Below are positions 8,194 to 17,131 of a stretch of DNA of 64,000 nucleotides, piece by piece. Below the pieces are notes generated by a model. That model searched no databases, was not told the origin of the DNA, and saw nothing but the letters and a program-made list of their open reading frames with translations. The translations under genes and the position numbers were made by a program. The stretch covers positions 46,712 to 110,711 of the forward strand of contig JAFPZX010000134.1 in the NCBI GenBank assembly GCA_017417055.1, given 5' to 3'. Position 1 is the stretch's first letter, and each line of letters opens with the position of its first letter. The stretch comes from Anaerolineaceae bacterium. Lineage in GTDB: Bacteria > Chloroflexota > Anaerolineae > Anaerolineales > Anaerolineaceae.

Positions 8194-9106
8194 CGCTTTC
8201 AGCTTCTCTCATAACAGGGATTTCCCGTTCTTCCTCAAGTGCGAGCATTGTTTCAAAAGAAGCTAAAGCAACTTCCAGCATGGAATCATCCGGCTCTGCT
8301 GTCGTAATATTTTGAACCAGCAGATTCGGCTTCGCAAGGAACCTGACAACAGGATTGTCAAGATGCCGTGCTGTAAAGAAAATGAATTCATACGAAACGC
8401 CCGCGATAACCGGGATCAACAGAAGACGGCTCAACAAACGGGACGCCATCGTTTTCGTAAGCGGCCCGATCAGGATAAACAGCAGAACAGAAATAATCAC
8501 AACGGTAACCATAAAGGCTGTTCCGCAGCGGGGATGCTGACGAGACTGTTTTCGTGCGTTTTCCACTGTCATTTCCAGTCCGGCTTCATAACAATTGATG
8601 GTTTTATGTTCCGCACCATGATAACGGAAAACCCGTTTGATATCTTCCATTTGCGAAACAGCAATCATGTAGATCAAAACAACTGCAAGTCGGAAAATAC
8701 CTTCCAGCGCATTGGATAACCACATGGAAACATGCAGACGGTCTTCCAATATTTTTCCGATCCATGCCGGACCGACAAAAAACAACAAGGCTGCAAGGCC
8801 AAATGCGATGAGCATTGTCAACACCATTTCAACCGGTGTAATTTTTTCATCCTCACCTGTCTGCATATTTGCAGAAATCGACAAATACTTCATTCCCAAT
8901 CCCAGTGAGTCCCACAAAGAAACCAAGCCTCTTAAAAGAGGAATTTTCGTAATTTTAGATTTGTAGATACCTTTTAATTCCTCGGTTACAGTTTCTATGC
9001 TGCCATCGGGCTTCCGAAAAGAAGCGGCAAGGTATTTTTTCCCCCGCATCAATACACCTTCAATTAAAGCTTGTCCGCCATAAGACGGTAAACATTTCTC
9101 TGCCAT
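8186..9106 (-). CDS. yqhQ: DUF1385 membrane protein, YqhQ family
   Basis: Integral membrane protein of unknown function, about 306 residues. The signature near the start, PSYGGQALIEGVLMRGKKY, together with YHGAEHKTINCYEAG and HPRCGTAFMV, identifies DUF1385. Start 9106 is preferred: AGGAG lies 11 bases upstream, and a TATAAT box on the same strand covers the alternative ATG at 9130, so a transcript from it would begin inside that longer version. It is the first gene of the six-gene minus-strand run. Divergent to the membrane protein gene at 9232. Confidence 0.92.
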   Translation of the reverse strand: MAEKCLPSYGGQALIEGVLMRGKKYLAASFRKPDGSIETVTEELKGIYKSKITKIPLLRGLVSLWDSLGLGMKYLSISANMQTGEDEKITPVEMVLTMLIAFGLAALLFFVGPAWIGKILEDRLHVSMWLSNALEGIFRLAVVLIYMIAVSQMEDIKRVFRYHGAEHKTINCYEAGLEMTVENARKQSRQHPRCGTAFMVTVVIISVLLFILIGPLTKTMASRLLSRLLLIPVIAGVSYEFIFFTARHLDNPVVRFLAKPNLLVQNITTAEPDDSMLEVALASFETMLALEEEREIPVMREAESVA

Positions 9107-9231
9107 AATTAATTTAACTCCTGCTAACATTATATTCGAAAATTGATATTTAATTAAGATATCGAAAAAAATTTACAAAAATCTAATATCCATTTGTTTT
9201 TAATGTATAATCAACTTTCTGAGGCATACAA
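9107..9231. promoter_or_regulatory. Divergent promoter region
   Basis: Two -10 hexamers face opposite ways: TATAAT on the minus strand at 9134-9129, serving yqhQ, and TATAAT on the plus strand at 9206-9211, serving the gene at 9232. The -35 elements are weak in both. The plus-strand gene has a GAGG ribosome binding site at 9221. Confidence 0.6.
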
Positions 9232-10476
9232 ATGACTGTACAAATCTTTCGTTATATCCGCGTTTTTTTTATCCTGATTTTGTTATTCTCACTCGGATTG
9301 ATTCTTGTTGATCTTTTCCCAAATGATTATCTGGAACCGCAATATTCAAAATCAATTAATCAGCTGGAAAGTGAAGAAGTTTACCCAAATTATCTGTTCA
9401 GCACCGATGCCGCTATCATGGATAATTTTACTGACATGATTATGATAAAAGCATGCAGAATATCTGATGCCTACACAAACAGTATTCAGGCTGCATTCGG
9501 CAATAACGGATATCCACGCTATTGGAACGGTTATTTACTTTTTTTGCGTCCGACACTTTCCCAATTTACCTATCAGCAAATCAGATACATTAACATGTTT
9601 GTACTAATACTCTGCTTTTGTGTTTGCTTTTCGGGGATTCATCGAAAAATAAATATCGCAGCTGCAATTGGGTTTGCAATATCAATTATCGCATGTTTTT
9701 TTGTCTTTATCGGAGAATCACTTCAGTATTTTTCTGTTTTTATTCTTTTATTCCTGGTTTTGATAATGATACTTTATAATCCGAAATTTCAAGTTTTGGA
9801 AAATTCAGCACTGCTTTTATTTGCCGCAGGAATGATGACAAATTTCTTTGATATGCTTACTGCTCCGCTGCTGACACTTGGAATTCCTCTCATCCTGATT
9901 CTTTGCCTCAGCGCTAAGAATTCCGAATCCGTTTCAATGAGCAAACAATTTTCCTCAATATTTACCCATTCCATCGCATGGTGCTTTGGTTATGCCTTTT
10001 GCTGGATTGCGAAATGGACACTTGGAACTTTAGTCCTGAATGAAAACATTTTTGCCGACGCTTTGAAGACAGGACAATTGCGCACATTCGGCAGCGAATC
10101 ATTTCCGATTGACAGGCTTTTAATGTATAAACTGAATATAGAAACTTATTATTTTTCAAAAGGACATAAGCCATTTGTTTTTATTATTGCTGCAATAACA
10201 ATTCTTATTATCTTCTTGTTCAAGTATCATATAAAAAACAATATTAAAAAGATTATTATTCCGGTGCTGTTTATCGGTATTTACCCCTATATCTGGTTTT
10301 TTGTATTTGCCAATCACTCACAGCAGCATTATTTTTACACTTACAGAATCCAGGCAATAACACTTTTTGCGGTTTTTGCGGCTCTCAGCAGCTCTATAGA
10401 CTTTGATCGTTTCTTATCCGAAATAATAGACAACAAAAAGAATCAAGATGTTTTTCTAAAATCGGATAACTGCTGA
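9232..10476 (+). CDS. Polytopic membrane protein, unknown function
   Basis: A 414-residue protein with about ten hydrophobic segments. An N-terminal helix is followed by a hydrophilic loop of about 90 residues that includes STDAAIMDNFTDM and GYPRYWNGYLLFLRP, then membrane helices to the end with an NHSQQHYFYTYR loop before the last one. The layout, a long first outer loop and many helices, recalls GT-C glycosyltransferases and O-antigen-modifying membrane proteins. I do not recognise a family, and no DD/DE catalytic pair stands out. Monocistronic between yqhQ and recX, with its own -10 box. Confidence 0.75.
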   Translation: MTVQIFRYIRVFFILILLFSLGLILVDLFPNDYLEPQYSKSINQLESEEVYPNYLFSTDAAIMDNFTDMIMIKACRISDAYTNSIQAAFGNNGYPRYWNGYLLFLRPTLSQFTYQQIRYINMFVLILCFCVCFSGIHRKINIAAAIGFAISIIACFFVFIGESLQYFSVFILLFLVLIMILYNPKFQVLENSALLLFAAGMMTNFFDMLTAPLLTLGIPLILILCLSAKNSESVSMSKQFSSIFTHSIAWCFGYAFCWIAKWTLGTLVLNENIFADALKTGQLRTFGSESFPIDRLLMYKLNIETYYFSKGHKPFVFIIAAITILIIFLFKYHIKNNIKKIIIPVLFIGIYPYIWFFVFANHSQQHYFYTYRIQAITLFAVFAALSSSIDFDRFLSEIIDNKKNQDVFLKSDNC

Positions 10477-10837
10477 TATACAAAAATACTTTTGGAAAAA
10501 TATACGGTAAAAAGGAATAATCATTTGTACATGCATCCTGAATGATAGCTTTGATTTTTCGCAAATTTTCACGAAAAACTATACTAAAATAATTGTATTT
10601 TCCCTAATAAATGAAAATTGGTGTATAATAATTTGAAATTTAAAATGATTGAATCGTTTGACGGTTTAACGTAGATGGATTATACCAGTGAACTAATCAC
10701 TGTTTACTAAAAATGCACTGTATAGAAGATATATTATTCAATATTATATATACAGTAACATTATTTTGCAGCAAGTTTTTTATTTCAGCGTATTCTATGG
10801 AACCGTCAGGAGATATCTTGAACGGTTTTTTTATTAA
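10477..10837 (+). ncRNA. Candidate small RNA or leader before recX
   Basis: This 361-base gap has no ORF. A TATAAT box at 10624-10629 is followed by about 200 bases with pairing potential, notably ACTGTATA against TATACAGT with a further AT-rich helix inside. It ends in a hairpin with AACCGT (10801-10806) and ACGGTT (10822-10827), inner pairs, and T7. The length and terminal hairpin fit a free-standing small RNA (for example 6S-like) or a recX attenuator. I cannot match it to a known family. Confidence 0.35.
10801..10834 (+). terminator. Hairpin plus T-run directly before recX
   Basis: AACCGTCAGGA pairs with TCTTGAACGGTT (11 bp with one bulge and a G-T pair), followed by seven T. It stops four bases before the recX ATG, leaving no room for an ordinary ribosome binding site between hairpin and start. 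Confidence 0.65.
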
Positions 10838-11473
10838 ATGGACGAGAATAAGATAACTCGATTAGCCGTACAAAAAAGGAATCCAAAACGAGTCAATGTC
10901 TACCTTGACGGAAACTTTGCATTTGGATTGTACCGCGAAACAGCCGCCTGGCTGGAAATCGGGCAAGTCCTTTCTGATGAAAAAATAAAAAAACTGCTTG
11001 ATACGGACCAAAAGAATGAAGTCTATGAAAAAGCGCTTGAGTTTATTTCTTTCAAGCCGAGAACCATTCATGAAACACGTATAAAACTGCAAAAGTCAGG
11101 TTATGATGAAGAACTCATAAACAGCACACTTGCAGAGTTATCCGAAAACGGTCTGCTGGACGATGAAATATACGCGAACTTATGGGTTGAGGAAAGATCA
11201 AGCTTCAAACCCAGAAGTAGACGAATGATTTCCTATGAACTTCGCCGAAAAGGTATCTCCGATGAATTGATTCAATCCGCCGTTGAAGAAATTGATGATT
11301 ATAAAGCAGCATTGGAAATTGCTGAAAAACGATTGTATCGTTATGAAGGTCTTTCGAGGATGGAATTTCGCAATAAATTAGGAAATTTTCTTGCCGGGAA
11401 AGGCTTCTCTTACGATGTTATTTCAGAAACAACGCAAAAACTTTGGCATCAACTGAACTCTTCAACGAAATGA
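10838..11473 (+). CDS. recX: Regulatory protein RecX
   Basis: Modulator of RecA filaments, 211 residues, made of three-helix repeats: YEKALEFISFKPRTIHETRIKL, LSENGLLDDEIYANLWVEER, SYELRRKGISDELIQSAVEE and the C-terminal LGNFLAGKGFSYDVI. It is not next to recA here; rny follows by 25 bases. No clear ribosome binding site precedes the ATG, and a terminator-like hairpin lies immediately upstream. Confidence 0.9.
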   Translation: MDENKITRLAVQKRNPKRVNVYLDGNFAFGLYRETAAWLEIGQVLSDEKIKKLLDTDQKNEVYEKALEFISFKPRTIHETRIKLQKSGYDEELINSTLAELSENGLLDDEIYANLWVEERSSFKPRSRRMISYELRRKGISDELIQSAVEEIDDYKAALEIAEKRLYRYEGLSRMEFRNKLGNFLAGKGFSYDVISETTQKLWHQLNSSTK

Positions 11474-11498
11474 TATATGATTTGGGGATGGTTGATTT

Positions 11499-13100
11499 AT
11501 GGGAAAAAATTTGTCGATATTGTTAGCGGTAAAACCCGACGCCGCAGCGCCCGCACCCGGCCCTGCCGGTATTCCGGTCTGGATTTTTATCATCTGTATT
11601 TTATTGATCGCAGCAGCTGCCTATTTTGTAGCAAATTATCTGGCTCGTTCTATGAATGAAAAGTTTGTTCATGAACAGCAGCAGGACGCGGAAAATATTA
11701 TTCTTGTCAGCCGTGAAAAGGCACAGCTCATTGAATCTGACGCCAAGGATAATGCAATCAATATTTTGAAAGAGGCTGAAAATGAAATTCAGCGCCGACG
11801 CGGTGAATTAACTCGCGAGGATGACAGACTTCAGAAAAAACGAATTGATCTCGATCATCGTGTCGAAAAAATCGAACAGCGGGAAAATAACCTGAATAAA
11901 CGTCAAAGTACACTTGATAAACGGCAGAACGATATCGAGAAAATGTCTACAAAACAACTGGAAGAACTCCAGCGTGTGTCCAACATGACCGTAACAGAAG
12001 CCCGTCAGGAACTTCTTTCCAAAGTAGAACATGAAGCACACAGCGATATGGCACGAATCATCCGCCAAATCGAACAGGAAGCTCGAGTAGAAGGCGATAA
12101 GAAGGCAAGAGAAATTTTGGCTACAGCAATTCAGCGTGTCGCTTCTGATCAGGTGAACGAAATTACAACTTCCATTGTAAACCTTCCCGGTGAGGAAATG
12201 AAAGGGCGGATTGTCGGACGTAATGGCCGCAACATCCGCGCATTTGAACAGGCAGCAGGTGTTGATGTGATCGTTGATGATACACCTGAAGCAGTTATGA
12301 TCTCCTGTTTTGATCCGATCCGCAGAGAAATCGCACGCCGTTCACTCGATCGTCTGATTCAGGATGGCCGAATTCATCCTGCTCATATTGAAAAGGTTTT
12401 GAACGAAGAGGAAAAAGAAGTCTCCAAACTGATTGTTGAAGCCGGTGAACAAGCGACTTATGAGGCAGGTGTTGTCGGACTCCATCCGGAAATCATCAAG
12501 ATGCTCGGCCGCCTGAAATATCGAACATCGTATGGTCAGAATCAGCTCAATCATTCCATCGAAACATCAAAACTTGCATCCGTTATCGCATCGGAATTAG
12601 GCGCGGATGTGGAGCTTGCCCGATTAGGCGCACTTCTCCATGATCTCGGAAAATCTATGGATCATAATACGGAAGGTACTCATGCAAAGATCGGTGCTGA
12701 ATTCGCAAAACGTTACGGTGTCAACTCAAAAGCGGTAAACATTATCGCAAGCCATCACCATGAGGTAGAGCAGGAATCTGTTGAAGCTGTTATCGTAGAA
12801 GCTGCTGATGCGATTTCCGGTGCACGCCCCGGTGCTCGCCGTGAAGATCTTGACCAATACATCAAGCGGCTGCGTGCTCTTGAAGAGATTGCAAACTCTC
12901 ACAAGGGAGTTTCGAACTCATACGCTATTCAGGCAGGCCGTGAAGTACGTATTATCGTTACTCCGGAAGAGGTTGATGATTACACTGCGCAGCAAATGGC
13001 AAGAGATATTGCCAACCAGGTGGAAGAAACCATGCAATATCCGGGACAAATCAAGGTTACTGTTATTCGCGAAACCCGTGCGGTTGAATATGCGAAATAA
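11499..13100 (+). CDS. rny: Ribonuclease Y
   Basis: Membrane-anchored endoribonuclease that initiates mRNA decay, 533 residues, the usual length. Order: an N-terminal transmembrane helix (GIPVWIFIICILLIAAAAYF), a long charged coiled coil (about residues 60-200), a KH domain with GRIVGRNGRNIRAFE (about 225-290), and an HD domain with LLHDLGKSMDH (His-Asp near 380). The Ala/Pro-rich stretch before the membrane helix is slightly unusual. Probably co-transcribed with recX; a perfect terminator follows. Confidence 0.96.
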   Translation: MGKNLSILLAVKPDAAAPAPGPAGIPVWIFIICILLIAAAAYFVANYLARSMNEKFVHEQQQDAENIILVSREKAQLIESDAKDNAINILKEAENEIQRRRGELTREDDRLQKKRIDLDHRVEKIEQRENNLNKRQSTLDKRQNDIEKMSTKQLEELQRVSNMTVTEARQELLSKVEHEAHSDMARIIRQIEQEARVEGDKKAREILATAIQRVASDQVNEITTSIVNLPGEEMKGRIVGRNGRNIRAFEQAAGVDVIVDDTPEAVMISCFDPIRREIARRSLDRLIQDGRIHPAHIEKVLNEEEKEVSKLIVEAGEQATYEAGVVGLHPEIIKMLGRLKYRTSYGQNQLNHSIETSKLASVIASELGADVELARLGALLHDLGKSMDHNTEGTHAKIGAEFAKRYGVNSKAVNIIASHHHEVEQESVEAVIVEAADAISGARPGARREDLDQYIKRLRALEEIANSHKGVSNSYAIQAGREVRIIVTPEEVDDYTAQQMARDIANQVEETMQYPGQIKVTVIRETRAVEYAK

Positions 13101-13121
13101 AATAAATAATTTATAAAAAGC

Positions 13122-13156
13122 AAAACAAAAGCGTCATAATCGGGCGCTTTTGTTTT
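13122..13156 (+). terminator. Rho-independent terminator after rny
   Basis: Perfect 12-bp stem: AAAACAAAAGCG at 13122-13133 pairs with CGCTTTTGTTTT at 13145-13156. The T-rich arm serves as the T-run. Confidence 0.85.
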
Positions 13157-13164
13157 ATTTGATA

Positions 13165-13177
13165 TATAATTTAAACT
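13165..13177 (+). promoter_or_regulatory. -10 box next to the start of the 804-residue gene
   Basis: TATAAT at 13165-13170 lies eight bases before the ATG at 13178, and no ribosome binding site is present. If used, transcription would start at or beside the ATG and give a leaderless mRNA. No good -35 is visible, as its place is taken by the rny terminator. Confidence 0.45.
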
Positions 13178-15592
13178 ATGGACGGAAATGGCTTTTTAAA
13201 CTTATTCGGAAATCACTTGTCAGAACGGCAAGCGTATTTTGACATCAATCTGCTCCCTATGAATTTGTCAGAGGGACGGAATATAGGTGAGCTTTCCGGT
13301 TTGTTTCTTTATACCGCTCCGAAAAAAACAGAAAGCAGCCGTCAATCTGATATATTTATTGTTCTGTTCTATGTAGATAATATTCAGATAACAGAATCCA
13401 GAATGAGATCATGGGCTGATATATTAGCGAATACATATTATTCTGCCCGCGGTTCTTTTACAATGGGAATGAAAGCCGCAGTAAAAAAAATGGCAGCTTA
13501 CATTGCAAAAGAAAACAAAGATCAAATAATGCCTTCGATTTTTATGAATACAGCCGTTTTACGAGACAGGACTCTTATGATTGCTCACGCCGGTCCGGTT
13601 CATACAACGGTCATATCTTCTGATCGGGTTCAGAATTTTAATGATGAAACATCCCTTCCTATTCAGATCAATCACAACGATTTAAATTTCTTTTCAACTG
13701 ACGTCCATTCTGAAGATATCATTCTTCTTTGTCCAAAAGTTCCGAATGACTGGACAAATGCGGCAATTATGGAAGTAACCGGAGATACACCGCTAAACGC
13801 AATTCGCTTTCTTTTGGATCGGTCAGGAGGAAATCTTCAAGCTGCTGTTATACAGTTAAAAGCAGGGAAGGGTCAAATAACCTTCCGTTCAAGATCAACC
13901 ATTACTGCAAACATCCAGGAAGAAAGACAAACCAAAAACAAATCAGACTCCGGGAAAAAGCGCATATCATCAGAGGAAATCGATCAATTTTCAGACGGAA
14001 CAAATGTAAATTCTATACCTGTTGCCAGGCCTTTGCTTCGTCAACGGAAGTCATTGGAATTATTCGCTGAAGATGAATTGAAAAGTGATGATCAGCAAAC
14101 TAATGCAGAAAAAGAAGACAAAACGAGCGATGACACTTTATCTGTAAATTCAAATGATGACACCAAAAATTCGTTGACCGGAGATCATGAACTTCCCGGG
14201 GCTCAGGATTTACCCTATGATTTTTCGGAAGATGAATCATCAAAAGAAGACAATCAAAAACTTTTGAATCGGAGAAAAAAGCCGGACAGACAATTTACCA
14301 ACAACACAAACACTCAAATCAAAAAAAATGCTGATAACAAGGATAAACCCAAGGGAAAATTCAATGTAAGACGGTTTCTTTTGATCTTGGTTTGCGGTTT
14401 ATTAATTCCTGTCCTTGTTGTGTCAGTTTTGTTTTTTATCTATTCCGGCCGAAGTAAAAACCAGCTTCATGAAGAATATCTTTCACTCGGTATAGCCGCA
14501 GCACAAAAAGCAATCAACGCGAATACATTGCGGAATAAAGAAACACTTTGGGCAGAATCATTATCTTATTCAGAGCAGTCACTGAGTTATGGAAATTCAC
14601 CTGCTGCCAGAGATTTGCGCAAACAGGCAATGACCTCGATCGATCAAATAAATGGTGGAATTTCCACTATTTACAACTACGCAAATCAAAGCAAACTTCC
14701 GCAAGGCCTGAACATTACAGAAATTGCTTCATCCGGGCAGTTTACTTACGCACTTGATTCTGCAAGCGGATCTGTCCTGCGTTTTTCAGCAAGTGGCAGC
14801 GGACTTTCACTTGACAGTAATTTCACATGCGCACCGGGTATCTATAAGCAGCTGAAAACATCCGAGGATGAAGAAAAAGAAGATAAGACGATAAAAGTCA
14901 ACGCTTTGGTTGATTTCGCTGTTCTACCTGGCGGAAATCCACATGGGTTTGTTCTTGCCGGAATCGACAGGGACGCAAACATTTTATACTGTTCCGGAAC
15001 AAAAAATAACCAGGCAGCAGAACTGATAAAACCCAATACAAGAAGTTTGACAGTTTCATCAGTTTACTTTTCCAATAACTCATTATATATTCTTGATTCA
15101 CAAGCTTCTGTTGTTTGGGAGTATCTGTTCAATAATTCAGACGGATTTATTTATGAACCTTCTAATTACTACGGTTCTTATACACCATTTCTTTCAGATA
15201 TTATTGATTTTGCCATGTTTCGAGAATACAGTTATTTTCTTAGAAAAAACAGCAGCCTGTTGGTTTGTGATTATACAGGATACCGCCCTGATTGCAGAGA
15301 TTATACAGATATTCAAAATGAAGATGGATCTGTATTTGTTGGGTTTGACAATCATCGGTTCAAAAAAATCATTATAAACGCCTCACCGGATAATTCGATA
15401 TACATTATGGATGAAAAGCTCCAATCCGTTTTGAACCTGTCTGTCAAAATGAACTACATTCGGTATATTGTCCCAAATCGTTCCATCGATGAGATTTCGC
15501 AATATTCGATAGCGACAGGTTTTGGTATCACCGGACAGAACCGATTGCTTTGGAGTTACCAGAATGACTTGTATACAGCTAATATACCATAA
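13178..15592 (+). CDS. Membrane protein with PPM-phosphatase-like N-terminus
   Basis: An 804-residue protein in three parts. Residues 1-230 resemble a diverged PP2C/PPM-type phosphatase fold (FIVLFYVDNIQITESRMRSWAD, MIAHAGPVHTTVISSDRV, EDIILLCPKV), but the acidic metal-binding motifs are not evident, so activity is doubtful. Residues 235-395 are a low-complexity Ser/Asp/Lys linker. One transmembrane helix (about 397-424) is followed by an extracellular C-terminal half with repeated short beta motifs (GQFTYALDSASGSVLRFS, NSLYILDSQASVVWEY, NSIYIMDEKLQSVLNL) that look like propeller blades. A signalling or surface-sensing role is inference. Confidence 0.7.
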   Translation: MDGNGFLNLFGNHLSERQAYFDINLLPMNLSEGRNIGELSGLFLYTAPKKTESSRQSDIFIVLFYVDNIQITESRMRSWADILANTYYSARGSFTMGMKAAVKKMAAYIAKENKDQIMPSIFMNTAVLRDRTLMIAHAGPVHTTVISSDRVQNFNDETSLPIQINHNDLNFFSTDVHSEDIILLCPKVPNDWTNAAIMEVTGDTPLNAIRFLLDRSGGNLQAAVIQLKAGKGQITFRSRSTITANIQEERQTKNKSDSGKKRISSEEIDQFSDGTNVNSIPVARPLLRQRKSLELFAEDELKSDDQQTNAEKEDKTSDDTLSVNSNDDTKNSLTGDHELPGAQDLPYDFSEDESSKEDNQKLLNRRKKPDRQFTNNTNTQIKKNADNKDKPKGKFNVRRFLLILVCGLLIPVLVVSVLFFIYSGRSKNQLHEEYLSLGIAAAQKAINANTLRNKETLWAESLSYSEQSLSYGNSPAARDLRKQAMTSIDQINGGISTIYNYANQSKLPQGLNITEIASSGQFTYALDSASGSVLRFSASGSGLSLDSNFTCAPGIYKQLKTSEDEEKEDKTIKVNALVDFAVLPGGNPHGFVLAGIDRDANILYCSGTKNNQAAELIKPNTRSLTVSSVYFSNNSLYILDSQASVVWEYLFNNSDGFIYEPSNYYGSYTPFLSDIIDFAMFREYSYFLRKNSSLLVCDYTGYRPDCRDYTDIQNEDGSVFVGFDNHRFKKIIINASPDNSIYIMDEKLQSVLNLSVKMNYIRYIVPNRSIDEISQYSIATGFGITGQNRLLWSYQNDLYTANIP

Positions 15593-15616
15593 TTTATAAA
15601 AAAGGAGAAAATGGAT

Positions 15617-16804
15617 ATGGTTATTAATTATACAGAAATCAAAAGTTCAATAACACCGATAAATCGGGACCATGTTAATGCATTTCTTTCCGAAATTGAA
15701 AAGTCAGGCAGCTTTTCATTACAAAAATGTGATATCAACTCTTATATTGAAAGTGATTTTTGTCTGATTTATATCATGACCGGAGGAACTGAGGGAATTT
15801 TTCTGGAAAATCTGGAAACTTTTACATCCAAACCATGTTATATTCTCACAAGCGGAGAAAGCAATTCACTTGCTGCATCGATGGAAATACTTTCTTATCT
15901 GAAAAACCGGGGATACCAGGGAGAAATTCTGCATGGATCCGCGCAGAGAATCGCAGGAAGGATCAACAGTCTTTATCTGACAAGCCAAACATTGAAAAAA
16001 CTGAATGGGATCCGCGTCGGTACAATTGGTGGCTCATCTGACTGGCTGATTGACAGTGAACCGGATGAAGAAGCATATCAAAATATACTGGGAATTGAGA
16101 CCGTACACATTCCCATGGAAGAATTGGTCAATGAAATCCATAAAGGCGGATATATTCCCAATCAATGGACGGAAAAACTCATGTCATTGGGATATGACCG
16201 GAAAGAGATGGAAAAATCATTGAATGTATACGGAGCAATAAAAAGGATCTCAGAAAAATACAGCCTGTTTGGTGTCACTGTCCGCTGTTTTGATTTATTG
16301 ACATCAGTCCACACAACAGGCTGCCTGGCATTAGCAATTCTGAACGCTGAAGGCATTTATGCCGGATGTGAAGGCGATATGCCATCACTCATTTCCATGA
16401 TCATCCTCGGAGAAATCTCGAAGAAGCCAGTCTTTATGTGCAATTTGAACCGGATCGACACAGACCGTAAAGAATTGATTTTTGCACACTGCACACTCCC
16501 AGCCAATATGCCATACGAGATGTCACTGACGACACATTATGAATCCGGTATCGGAGTTGCAATTGCGGGATCCATTCCTGAAAAGGATGTAACAATTTTT
16601 AAAATCTCAAATGATTTGACCAACTGTTTCGCGGCGGAAGGGAAGATTATTGAAAACCTCAGAGAACCTAATTTATGCCGGACACAAATAAAAATTTTTC
16701 TGGACCATTATGATTATTTTCTCACAAATCCAATAGCAAACCATCATGTTATTTGTCTCGGAAAGTATCAAAAAGATCTGGAAGATTTTTATAGGAATAT
16801 GTAA
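15617..16804 (+). CDS. L-fucose/L-arabinose isomerase-like protein
   Basis: About 395 residues, cytoplasmic. The start is placed at the second ATG (15617), nine bases after GGAG; the ATG at 15611 would have only three bases of spacing. Segments such as GIRVGTIGGSSDWLID, GCLALAILNAEGIYAGCEGDMPSLISM and NPIANHHVICLGKY recall the C-terminal half and metal-site end of the fucose-isomerase-like fold. The protein is shorter than true FucI (about 590), so it belongs to the short fucose-isomerase-like group whose substrates are mostly unknown. It follows the 804-residue gene by 24 bases. Confidence 0.75.
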   Translation: MVINYTEIKSSITPINRDHVNAFLSEIEKSGSFSLQKCDINSYIESDFCLIYIMTGGTEGIFLENLETFTSKPCYILTSGESNSLAASMEILSYLKNRGYQGEILHGSAQRIAGRINSLYLTSQTLKKLNGIRVGTIGGSSDWLIDSEPDEEAYQNILGIETVHIPMEELVNEIHKGGYIPNQWTEKLMSLGYDRKEMEKSLNVYGAIKRISEKYSLFGVTVRCFDLLTSVHTTGCLALAILNAEGIYAGCEGDMPSLISMIILGEISKKPVFMCNLNRIDTDRKELIFAHCTLPANMPYEMSLTTHYESGIGVAIAGSIPEKDVTIFKISNDLTNCFAAEGKIIENLREPNLCRTQIKIFLDHYDYFLTNPIANHHVICLGKYQKDLEDFYRNM

Positions 16805-16851
16805 AACAAGGATAATCGTTTTACAGGGCCATTTTCGAAAAGATAAAAAAA

Positions 16852-16884
16852 AGCTGCAAGAAATATTCTTTGCAGCTCTTTTTT
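16852..16884. terminator. Bidirectional terminator
   Basis: AGCTGCAA (16852-16859) and TTGCAGCT (16870-16877) form a stem flanked by A7 on the left and a T-rich run on the right. It serves the isomerase-like gene (plus) and the YtxH gene (minus), which converge here. Confidence 0.85.
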
Positions 16885-16890
16885 CATCAT

Positions 16891-17103
16891 TTATTCACCG
16901 CATCGTTGTTTGAGATCAGCTTCTAACTCTTCCCTTTTTTTCTGTTTCCCAATTTCATAATCCAATCTAATTTCATCAAAACCATTACGGATATCTTCTC
17001 GAATCTTCTCACCGGATTTTGGTGTTAGTAAAGAAGCAGTTACAGAGCCGATAATGGCTCCGACAATAATACCAAATGTAAATTTCACAATACTTCGTAT
17101 CAT
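16891..17103 (-). CDS. YtxH domain small membrane protein
   Basis: A 70-residue protein with one N-terminal membrane helix (FTFGIIVGAIIGSVTASLL) followed by TPKSGEKIREDIRNGF, the YtxH/general-stress signature, and a charged helix. Start 17103 (MIRSIVK) is chosen because AGAGG lies just upstream; an ATG at 17172 would overlap the preceding gene. YtxH proteins are envelope-associated with an unclear role. Last gene of a four-gene minus-strand cluster. Confidence 0.8.
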   Translation of the reverse strand: MIRSIVKFTFGIIVGAIIGSVTASLLTPKSGEKIREDIRNGFDEIRLDYEIGKQKKREELEADLKQRCGE

Positions 17104-17131
17104 ATTACCTCTTTTCTTATCCTGAATTTTA

